From contig OZ020267.1 of the NCBI GenBank assembly GCA_963971225.1, positions 102,679,229 to 102,743,228 of the forward strand: a stretch of 64,000 nt of DNA. Direction: 5' to 3'. Made by a program: the position numbers and the translations under genes. This document shows positions 22,501-34,500 of this stretch, piece after piece. How positions within the stretch are numbered: the first letter of the stretch is position 1; each line of letters opens with the position of its first letter. The DNA is from Melieria omissa (taxonomy: Eukaryota; Arthropoda; Insecta; Diptera; Ulidiidae). The notes beneath the pieces are model-generated. The model saw nothing but the letters and a program-made list of their open reading frames with translations. It did not search any database and had not been told where the DNA came from.

Positions 22501-25500
22501 TCCCCTAGCCTTTTTCGTCTCCTAGACTGCCGCTTCTCCAAGTCTCCTTCTTTCCCTAGTCTCTTTTCCCTTATCTCCTACTTCCCCTGGTCTTCCTCTT
22601 CCAAAAGTCTCCTCCTTCTCCCTAGCCTTTTTCTTCCTCTAGTATTCTTCTCCTAGTTCTCTTCTTACCTTAGTCTCCTTCCTCCCCTAGTCTTCTTCTA
22701 AACTAGTCTCCTTCTCCCCTAAGTGTCCTTCTTGCTTCACTTGGTCTCCTTCTTTTTAATGGATAATAGTTTTTCTTTAGACAGCCGCCGTGGCTCAGTT
22801 GGTTAGTGCGTTGGACCGCGAGTCGAAGGCAGTAACCCCCAGGTTCAATACTGCCTGTAATAACACCTAAAAAAATATTGGGAAAAACTCGTTTTCTCTT
22901 TCGGTGGCTGTTCTCTCAGCTGGAAATGGCAAACCTCTGAGAGCAAAAATTGCCTATGAAAAAGCTCCCAACCTGCCGTTCGGAACCGGCATAAAACTGT
23001 AGATCCCTTCCATCCGCGTATAAATTCACACGCACAACACGGGTGGTTTAGGGAAGCTAGGCCTTAGTCTCGCGTAAGCGGGCTGTCGTGCCAGTCAATA
23101 ATTATTATAGTTTTTCTTTCAACATTTAATAGTCAACAATTTATTTTTGAAAAGTTCTCATTCACAGGCTTCCTTAACCCTTTCGCACCAAAATGTTTGT
23201 TGATTTTCTTATTAGAGATCTTGCAAAAGCCTTCTGAAATTTTGCATTGACCCGATCAAGATTACAGTTCTGCTTTCGTTCTGCAGTCTTGATGGCCTCT
23301 GAGTGCTCAATCGCACACCACACAGTGATCACAACACCATATCTGCTTAGCTGAAACGTTCTACGCAAAACATTTTTGAGGGAGAAAAGAATGATCTGCT
23401 TGTCCTTTGTTAGTATCAAAGACAACAAGTCCCAAGTCTCCTCAAGTTCTTAGCTTGTGAGCCTTTAGTAGAGAGTCGTAAGAGTTCAAAGTGGTTCGAA
23501 GCGTGAATGGACTTAAGTTTGATTAACTGTAGTGTCACAATTGGCCTTCATGGCCTTGGAGATACCACTTCAACTTACCTATTACTATTACTATGTGCCA
23601 AGCAAACAGGAGGTGGTTTTTTGTTTGTAGGAATTGCTAGACCGGTGAACACAAGCCAACCCGTTTCTATGAATATTTTCCAGCTCCACCTCCTTCGTTT
23701 CAATCTAAACTCAACCACAAACATTTTCTGAAATAAGAAACCTTCCCATTACAAAACGCGCAAATTTCTCAACACAAGCCCCCAAGTGTAAATGTCAAAA
23801 GTGCACATTTTCAATCAGTTGAAGCAATCGAAATAACACTAAATGGCTATAATGGCCAAACAGTTTACGCCCACAAATATACCAAAGTTAATTCGCCTTT
23901 ATGTACTGAACGAAATTCTATTAGTTTTATTAAAATATAAAATGCAAATCTCCAACAATATTTGCACCAAAAATACAATGAAAGCAATGGGAAAAAAATG
24001 TGACGCCAAAAGCAGCAGCAACAGCCACCGCACGCCGCATGACTTTGTGACTTGGTGTTGGTAACGGTGACGGTGGTAATGGCAAAAAGCAAATGCCGCA
24101 GGTATTTTACAGATTTCATAGCGCTGGCGCTGGCACAAACGGGCCAACAGCGGCAACAATAAAACGTGACTATGCATTTAAAATGAGCAGCTGGCAAGCG
24201 ACGCACAGTAATAGCGAGCGGCTTGAGAAGGTAAAAGGGGGGTAGGGGTAGGTGGCGGGCGGCAGTGTGGCGCAAGTCTAAGCGTTTCCATGCAGACATG
24301 GCAATGCGACAGACTTTGTTGCTGGCCAACAGCTGGCAAAGGCAGCAGCAGCGTCTAAATGCGGCCGACGGGGCGTATGCGTAACAGTTCGACTTGAAAT
24401 TGGCAGACGGCAAAATTGGATGCAGCGAAACAGTGCCAAGGCAACGGGGAAATACGTGCTGTCTGCTGGGCATTGGAATGATATTTTAATTTTGGCATTT
24501 CGCCGCGCACAGACACTCGACACAGACACGGTGCGAGCCAATCAGCATAAACGCTGCCAATGCGAGACTGGCACAAATAGCCAACACAACCAATTAACGG
24601 CTAATTAACTAAAGCCAAAGCGGCTTGGCCATTTTAATGCTTCGTTTTGGTTTTCATTTCAATTACAATTAGAAATACAAATACATTAAAGGCCTTTAAT
24701 TAGTGAAATTAAGGATTAACCAACATCAGTGTTTTTTATTGAAATTCAAAACAAAATAAGTTTGAAGAAATTTGGGGAGAAATTTCCAACAATGTGAGTA
24801 CAATATAAATAAATTTTTGAATTGAAATTCTGCGCGCGTACAGCGCCAACTCTTGCGGCCAGCTGCTTTTTGAAATTTGTTTTGCATACCTAGAGGCGCT
24901 GCGCTAATACGCTGCGCACCAATGTTGGTGGCTGCGACTAAGTGCGGCGAGCTAAGCGCAATGGATACGAAAAATGAGCTGCTTGCTTTTGGTTTGTTGT
25001 GGTTGAGCATAAAATATTTAAAATTCATGCATAAACAATTGTTGAGTTTAGTGAAAAAATGAACATAAAAACAAAAAAACAACAACAAGCAGGGCAGGTG
25101 CACTAATACTATTTCAATAACCCAAGCAACAACTAATACGAACAACAAACAGCGCGCTACGGTCAGTCAGACAAAGCTAAGAGACGGACCAGTGCGGGTG
25201 CAAATAATAACAAAAATAAACAACAACAAAACGGTATAACAGCAGCTAGAAGAAGCATGCACAACAAGCAGCATAATAATAAGAAGAACAAGCACTACAA
25301 CAATGAGTACCGACATTCAACAACCGCACATGCCACATGCCGCATACCACATGCCACTTTGGGGGCGAATGCCGCACACACACACACATATACACTAACA
25401 TACATACACAAATACAAACAGATGCAGAGATACGCAGCGTTACACGCTAGAATCAGTTAAGCTGAAGGGTTACTGTGTGTGTGTCTGGCAACCAGTTAGC

Positions 25501-28500
25501 CCTGGCCAAGTCATCAAAGACAGAGCCAACAACAACAACAATAATAATAACAAAAGCAACAACTACCACTACTACTAGAGAAAACACTGGTTGCGCCCGC
25601 AGTGCCGTCACACTTCGCCGCTGCCGCCTTGCCACAGGCACAGCGTCTAGAATTCGTCGCTGCCAACGTTGCTGCTGCTGCTGTTTTATTAAGTCAGCTT
25701 GTATACGTATCAACACTTGTCTATGTGTGTGTGTGTGTGTGTTTGTTTGTTGTCTGCTTGTTATTTACATTTATTTGTTTTTCTATTAAAATATAAACAA
25801 AAAAGCCACAGAGCCAGCGAGTGAGTCTGTTAAGAGGGCGCACGCCACACGGCAAAAAGGATATGTTGCATGCATTTCAGAGTACCACAAAATATGTTAA
25901 CTGTAGTCATATATATGCTGCTACGAGTATAGTACATGTGTAAGTAATTCCCGCCATCTCGCTGTGTATGCGTCTGTCTGTTTCGTGTGTATGGTTGCGT
26001 GTCTGTGTGAGTGTTGGCATTAAATATAAACTTGTTTGTATGCGCAACGTTGTCGTGATCATCATCAGCAGCAACAGTAAGCAACAACAACAACAAAAAC
26101 AACAAAGACGGCATTGCCAACAACAACAACAACAGCAACAACATCCTCTTCGGCTCAACGTATGCATATGTCATGCATAAGACATGCTACACATGTACTA
26201 TGCATTATTCCATTGCACTTGTAGTAGTTAGCATTTATTATTGTTGTTGTTGCTGTTGTTTAGCATAGGTATTATTATTGTTGTAGTCATGTAACCATCG
26301 CTGCTGTTATTGACAAAGTAAAGGATTGTTGAAAATTTAATTGAAATTCCGCAATGTGAATTTATGAAAAAGTGAAAATTTTATTGCAACGAGCGCCAGA
26401 GAGACTGCCAGCCAGAGATGCATAAACCACTGCTGCATTTAGATTTCTGTGTTTGTGTGTGTGTATATGAGTGAGTGTGTGTTTTTGAAAATTGCCAAAC
26501 TTGCAGTCGTTCTGTGTCATAAACATTGTACTGAGCTTAGTTAGTTGCGGCTTTTCACATTTTTATTTCGGTTAGAGTGAACAGCATCGTTTTGTTCTTG
26601 ACTCGGTCTGCCCTCATATTGCTGTGCTTAATGCTGCAGTTTTTGCATTTTTTTTAATTAAAAATTTCACTAAAAGTATGAGACAAAAAGTATTACAAGT
26701 CAGGAAAGCAGGTATGCTTAAAAAAAATTCATATATTTATAATGTGATGGTAGATTTTTGCATCATTTCCCTGCTGCCATAAGCTTCATTTTTACTTTAG
26801 CTCTGCTGTCATTAAACCAAATTTTCCATAGCATACTTTTTGGCTGATATTAAATGGCAACATTGTGCAATGATGTGTAATGAGCAAAATGTTTAATGGC
26901 ATTTTGTGTGACGTTTTTTGGTGCACATTTGTTCGGTTGATTTAATGCGGGAAAATTTTAATACTCAATAAGAAGTTTGTAATATTTTAGAGCAATAAAA
27001 TATTAGTCAAATTTTTTAAATATTTAATATTTAATTTAACTATAAATTTAATATTACTTTTATTATTATTATTATATTATTTTTAATATTATTAATCTTA
27101 TTATTAATTGTTATTTAAGTATTGAATATTAAAAAAAATCAGAAAGTACATATAATTTTTCTTCTTATTTTCTTGACTTGAGGGCATGCAAAATCAAAAA
27201 GACTATTGCCTTGTATCGGTTATCTTAATTAACCCTTTCGATCCCCAAAGTTGTCTCAGAAAAACGTCACCTATTTGTCATCTTGTAGCAACAGCAACAT
27301 AAATCAATCGTAGATTTATGGGTTTAATTTGAGAAAGCACCAAAAAATTAATATTTCTAGAAGTGAATTCAAAGCAAATCACAAACATTTTACTATTATA
27401 CCCAAAATAATTTCCAATAATTTGCAGCGATATCAGGGAAAGTTTGTGTTGAAGTCTACGAATTGTGCGCGTTTGATCAAAACCCTGTTTCTTTAATAAT
27501 GGTTAAATAAAATCAGCAAATCAAAAGTAATAATTTTGTATTTTTCCATAAATATTAAGTACATAATTTTTCTGTAATTGAAAAATATTGATACAAAATT
27601 TATATAACCCGTTTTAAGCTAAAATTGTTCAAAAGCAAACTAGATCTAGAATTCTAACAAAGAGGCGTGGCGACTTCAAATGTCGTGTGCACATTTCTGT
27701 CAAGTATTTTATGATTTAAATACCAAAAGTAATACAGAAAAACAGGGTAAAATTTGGGGGGCGAAAGGGTTAAATGAAATTAATTCCAGTTGATTAGCTT
27801 ATCGCTGGTAGTACCAGGAGATGGGTTTACCATCTATGGTCCCCTAGAGAGACGCCTCTCTATGGTGATGGTTTTCCAAAAAAGTAGTATAAATGACCCA
27901 CTACGCATTTGTTATAGCGCAGAGGGTTTGTGTCTTCGATTAATCTGTACTGGCACTGCTAGTTGTGTTGCTGTTGCCCTTGTTCGATTATTGAATAGAA
28001 TAGGAGGTAGAAGAAATTTTTCTAAGGTAAAGAATCTGACTGAGAAAATTTTATGGAATGGAAAACAATTAGAAGGAAGGGAAATAGGCGCACAATTGTG
28101 TGATGGTCTGCTTGCTGCAAATTTTCCCAATATCTATGAGCTTCAATGAGTTAAAGTCAAATGTATATAAATTCAACATTCAAAGCCCTGTCTGCTAAAG
28201 TTTGCAGTTTTTCAGAGCCAACGCAATGCTTTGCATTAAAAGGAATATTTAAAGAACTCGGTTTGTCAGCTGGTGGCTTTGCTCTAATAGAAAGATTCCC
28301 TAGTCGTCGACTGGTCTCAAGAAACTGAACTTTTTTGTTCTTATATCTTAAACAATTTATTACTTAAAAAAACTATTTCTTTTTTTGTTATAGAAAGCTC
28401 TAAATTTTTTTTTTAATTTACTAACATTTGCTAAAAAATTACCTCCTTTCTAGTTAAAGTAAGCTAAAAAAAAATGTGTTAAAATTTTGCTAACATGCAG

Positions 28501-31500
28501 ATTCGTGGTCTTTGCAATAAAAGAGAAGTCGCAGCGTTTGTAAAGTTAGGCTGCAGAGTTCTCGACAAGATAAAAATAAACTTAAATTTTCTAAGAGGTT
28601 TTCTTCTAACTTATTAAAATTCAAATACCAGACTGCATCTTGGCATAAATTTATAAATTAAATAATAATTGAAAACAGGAGCCTGGAAGGCAAGAGAAGG
28701 TAGGTAGGTAGGTGTGGCTGCTCCAGGAGGAGCACACTTATGCCAGGCGGCCCATTGTGATACCACATGAGATCGAGCATCAGATCGTTCACTCGTTAAA
28801 CCAGTTGGAGCTATTAACGAAGTAGCTAGATCTTCTAGATTTCCGAAGAAAAAGTTGCCTAAGTAGGTCAGACCTCTTCTGGATAAAGCAGAACAGTTAC
28901 ATAGTAAGTGAGGTATATTTTCTTTCTCCTCCTAAACAGCTCTGAAAGAAGTCGTTCGAAAACAGTCCCATCCTTTTTGCGTGGCAAGAGAAAGAACTTA
29001 TCAATAACAAAAAAAAATATTTTTACTTTAATTTTTATAGAGTTTTGTTTTGTTATAATACTTAAATCAGCCATAACTACAACATCACAAAATTACTTTA
29101 CTTTCTATAATTTTACTTCCAACCACTTACCCTCCACTACAATGAGAAATCTTTGAAAATTACTTGAACAGTTTATTGTTACAACAATTAATCGCCGTTT
29201 AATTTACCATTCAACCAAAACACAAAACAGCCAATAACTTGAATTCATACTCATTGCACTCATCATCAAATAACACTCGTAATTATGTGTCTGAGTACCC
29301 TACACAAGGCACCAACTTGAGCAAGCATATTAAATTGCAATTTGTGGCGCCACAGAACGCAAAACCAGTCAGTTGCCATCGCATCGTTGCCCAACACCCA
29401 ACTTACAAAACTCACCCTTTCACACTGCCAGACAGGCCGGGCTCGCACTAATGTCACAGCTGACGGCAGACGGTTGAATGTCAAATCAAAACCGTAGTGC
29501 ACAGCTCGACGGTGTCAACTTTAAGTGTCACTTTATGACTTTAATTATGCTATAGTTGTCATTTGGGTGTTGCCACTTGAGCACTGGCAGCAGTTGCATG
29601 AAGAATCTCACCAGTTGGTTGGGTGCGGTGGGACTTTGGAAAGTAGGAACAACCCTGTGTGCAGAAAGAGTCGAGTGTTGGACGTGAATGTTAAATGCGC
29701 CTTTGGGGCCGAATACTGTCTGCTGGCATTTCGTGTAGTAGTATTTAATATGCCGGAAAATCGTAATGGTCCAAGTATAAGAAATGATTAGTGCAAAAAG
29801 GAAGCGATTACTGAAAAGAGGTTATCTTAAAAAAACGATTACTTGCCAAACCGATTACAAGAAACTGAAAATTTCTTCATGAAAAATTAATAGAAAATAG
29901 AAGAAAAAGTAAATTTTAAGAAATTGTATATCAGAAGATATTTTTTCTCTATTAATTTATAACACTTAGGAAACAGATACATGACTTTAAAACCGATTAC
30001 TCGCCTGTGCAGATATTTCAACTACCAAATATTGTTAGATTATTGAATTATTGTGTGTTGTGCAAATATTTGGACCAAAAAAATTTGTATTGCAAGTAAA
30101 CCAGTTATATTAAAACCGAATACTCGGTAGCGTAAGTGTATTTACATTAGAAATGTTGGCAAATTTAAGAGATATATTTATTAGAAGATATAATTTTTTT
30201 TGCATTTAACATGTCAAGTAAATATATCACTTTAAAACCGATTACTCGTCTACACAGATGTTTTAAACTACCAAATATTGCCAGGTTATTGAATAATTTT
30301 GTGCTGTGCAAACATTTGGACCAACTAAATTTTTACTGCAAGTAAACCAGTTACTTTAAATCCGAATACTTTTTAGCGTAAGTGCATTAACATTAAAAAT
30401 GTTGGTAAATTTAAAGAGATTTATTTAGTAGAAGATATAATTTATTTATTAATTTAACGTGCCAAGTAAATAGTCCGCTTTAAACCCGAGTACTTGAGAG
30501 TGCGTATGCTTTATCTTACGAAATATTGGGAAATTTCACAACAGTTGGTTGGAAAAAGGCATTTTTTATTATTTGAAAAGTATTTATTAGCGCACCATAT
30601 CAAGAACACTTTAAAACCGATTACTTAAAAGCGAAATTGCTTTTAAGACATATAAAATGTTAGCTTATTGGCTACTTTTGTTTTGTAGAAACATTTGTAC
30701 AAAATAGATTGTCAGTCCATGTAAAGCAGTTACTTTAAAACCGAATGCTCGACCACGTAATAATGTAATGATTATGGGTTGGCTCCAAGACAACGTAAGT
30801 GTTATGATATTCAAAATATCAAAAACTTTACTAAAATGTATTCATTAAAAGTAATTTTTTATTTACAACTGTAGGACTCTAAGTAAATAGATCACTTCAC
30901 AACCGATTACTTGAGAGTGCATATACTTTGCCTTACAAAATATTGTGAAATTTCAAAACAATTGGTTAAAAGAAACATCCTTTATTAATTAAATTGTGAT
31001 ACAACATAACAAGATCACTGTTAAACCGATTACTCGAAATTCTCGTTTACTCATTTACTCTCGAATACCCGATTGTATAATTTGTTTGTACAACCCGATC
31101 AAATTTTTTTAATTATAAATAAATTCCCAACTACCAATTCGGTATCCCATTTATTGACATAAAAAAATGTTAAATACAAAAATGTATTATTATTGAATAA
31201 TTTCGAATAATGTCCAACCTACAAATTAATTTTTTAAATGATGTACATATTTTCAAATGTTGTTTTCAAAATGATTTCGAATGTTTCAAAACTAATTGAA
31301 ATGAATAAGATCAACGACATAGAGTAACCGGTTTAGGATACAAAGGGAAATTTTTAGTGTGCGTTTGTATTCCTATCTAACCTGATTCCTGATACCTGCA
31401 GTCTCCTATAAAATCATAAATTTGTCTAATAGTACCTAAAAGTAACCGGTTCTTTGCATATTTGCCTAATAAGCTACCAACAATAGGTTTTGCTATGGCT

Positions 31501-34500
31501 CGCACTGTTTTTACACTTGGTTGAATTTATTCGAATTTCGTATCGTTTTGCAATGCGGCGTCTGTCGAGCCACACGCACACACACACACACAATTTGTCA
31601 CAATTTCTTATTTGCTCTGGCGAAATGTGCTGCCGACGCGTCCTGTGCTGCTGCTGCTGCCCAATTACGCTGTAACCGCAAGCAAAAAACGCTATTTGGC
31701 TCCACTTAACTTGAAGCTACAACACACACACACATATACACATACAGACATCCGAACGACTGGCATTTATGACACGGCTGTGCGCTCCTATTTCGCCTCA
31801 CACTGCGACCTCTTGCTCGGGTTTTTGCTACTGTCGTAGCTGCGGTGGCTGCCTGTTTTTGCGTTGCTCCCACGCTGCCAGCTGCACGTGTCGCCTGGTG
31901 TCTGCTCTCGCCTGCTTTTTGCCGCTGTGGCCTGCTGCGGTTCATTATTGCATAGAGACTAATTAATTTCATTAGTTGCACAAAGGGTGGAGTTGTCTGC
32001 CGCCTAGCATACTTTCCGGCGTCGAAGGCGACTTTTTGCGCCTCTCAATGTGTCTGCAGCAAACGGATTTTGCAGCTATTACCTCAGCTATGCAGCATAG
32101 ATTTGCATGATTAAATTTACTTGCAGCAAAAAAAACAAAAAAACACACAAAAACCGACCGAAACGAAAATGGACAGCGTCAATTTGCCGCAATGCATAAA
32201 AATAAAGACACCTCAAATTAGGCAATGATTTTGGCCAATTAATGAAAGCAAACGGTCAGCAACGGTTGGCCTTCACCGACAGTTGCCTCTAATTTGCCAA
32301 ATAGATCCTTGCATAAGTAATAACGACGAACGCGTGCAAAGGCAAACGGCAAATATTTGTGCGCACATAAAACCACGTCAAGGGCATCAATGTCGTTGCG
32401 ATTGAACTGATTAACCGAGCGCAAGCCTATTAATGCCTAAAGTTATGCTACACGGCCACAGTCAGCGAAATAGAAGCCTCGCAGCACGTTCAGCCAAGTA
32501 AGTAGCTAGCGACCATGACAGACAGCGTAACGAAAGCAAATAAAAATCGCATAAAAAATGTATAGAAAAAATTAAAAAAAAACAGACAAGACGTGCGCGA
32601 CAGCAAGTCGCACACGGTTTTTGTGGATGGATGTTGAAAAATGTACTGGCATTGCGTTGTCTGTCGGTGTGGCAGACGCTGTGTCGCACTTCAATACACA
32701 CATTCGCTGTGTGCGTTTGTTTGTATTGAAGAATTGTGTGGGTGTGGGTGTCGCCTCGGGAGCAGACACTTTCTTTGCCGTTGCCACTGTGGCTGTTTGT
32801 TGATTTTTGTGTGTACGTGTATGTGTGAGTGTGAGTGTATGCTTGCATTATTTACACTATTATCCTTTTGCTGCTGCTGCTGTTGCTGCCTTCGCTTGAC
32901 GGCTGTTAGATGTTTATCATTGAAATGGCATCGACATGAATACGCGATCTCTGACACTGTGTGCAAACCAACAAAAAACTCTCAAATGTATTTAAAGAAA
33001 TTTTTGGAAAAAAAAGTTATAACAAAGGTTGAACCTTTTTGTGTTATTCTTGTTCTTGTTGTTGTTGTAGCAAGCGTCACGCTTATAGGGTAGTGAAATG
33101 TCACTGACAGTTGTTGTGAATGTCAAATGTAAAAAAGTGCTCTGAAATTGAAAGAAATTTCAACATTGAATTTTCCAATTTTCTGAATTTTTTTGCACAT
33201 AAAGTGGCTTGAATGTTTGAAGTTTGGGTTCAGTAAAGGTTGGTAATCATTCACTTAATGTATGATTAATGACTAATAGGTGTGAATATGTCATTGAAAT
33301 AAGTTAACAGATATTTAAAGCCTTAAACTATGCAACACTTTTAGATTGCTTTAGAAAATCTTCAATAATAAAGAGTGGTCAGAAAGGAACAATAAGAAAA
33401 AAATTAAAATAAAACAACAACAAATTTGTAAGATATCAAATTGATTCTGGCTTTACTTTGAATTTACGTTCAAGAAATTTTGACTGAAATGGTCCAATAT
33501 GTGCAACCTTATTCTGGAAATGGTGTCTCAAATATTGGTCTCACGCTTGTCCAAAATAGTTGTAGTGTAGACTAAGAACTTAAGAAAAAGTAATCGAGCA
33601 GTATCCAGCGGAATGATCGCTTCGGCCAGTTGACGAGCTATCGTCAAGAGAAGACTCAGTCTGAAAATTTCTCCGTCACAAATTTGAGTGTTGCGTTGCT
33701 TTTGTGGCACGTAACGTTGTCTTGTTGGAACCACAGTTCGTATTAAACATTGTTGTTGAGCTCTGGCCTCAGATAGTTGGTCAACATTGTTCTATACCAA
33801 GAACCATTGACGGTAGCAGTGTTGCCCTTCTCATTTTGAAGGAAATAAGGTTCAATGATACCGCATCAAACATTCAATCTTTGTGAAGGCATTAATGCTT
33901 ATCAGAACAATTGTGGATTTTGCTCGCATCCACAATGACAATTTTGCTTACTATGTCAGCCGCTGAGCCGAAAAGGGGCTTCGTCCGAAATGATGACTTT
34001 TCTGGGAAAAATCCAGAACTTCGCCCAAAATTTTTGTGCGTTGTCTTTTGTAGTTTGGTTTAAATTTTGTGCAAAATCGCATATGTAGGATGTAGGTCCA
34101 AATACACTTGCAAAACAAGGAGGTTTGACTCTCTGATAGTGGATAATTGGCGCCGAATGCACATTTCTGTTTCCTCCTCTATGCTCGCCGCTACGGAAGC
34201 TATTTTTTTCTTATTTTACATCAATTTCTGTCTGGTTAGTGGCTTAAGGTTCAAAGGAGTAAAATCAAGCTTAAACTTTGCAACAATGCACACAATTCCA
34301 CTCCATACAACCGCGGGACAAAATTAGAAGGAGTGGTTCGTTCTTCATAAAATTTGGTAAAATTTGGTATACTAGTTAAACATGGTCTGCTGAATTGAAA
34401 TCTCCATTTGGTTTTTCTTAAACTGTTGTAGTTTGACAATGCCTGAGACTTCATTTTGCAAATTTCGTCGTCTTTGGAGAGATGTAGCACCAAGTGTGTT

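Noticed and set aside
22393..22656. Serine/leucine-rich 87-codon frame
   Set aside because: Entirely a translation of the polypyrimidine minisatellite.
22779..22870. Possible tRNA gene at the head of SINE family 2
   Set aside because: Good A and B boxes, but it is the 5' part of a retroposon flanked by a 13-bp duplication and the stems are imperfect.
23865..24473. 202-codon minus-strand frame
   Set aside because: Cysteine/arginine-rich with repeat-derived stretches, no domain and no consistent splice sites; overlapping frames on both strands are equally long.
25163..25200. Initiator-like TCAGTCAG as an alternative DIP promoter
   Set aside because: No downstream promoter element at the correct distance and no downstream exon to connect.
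27790..28149. 119-codon + frame
   Set aside because: Not repeat-derived, but no motif, bias or exon structure; left as unassigned rather than called a gene.
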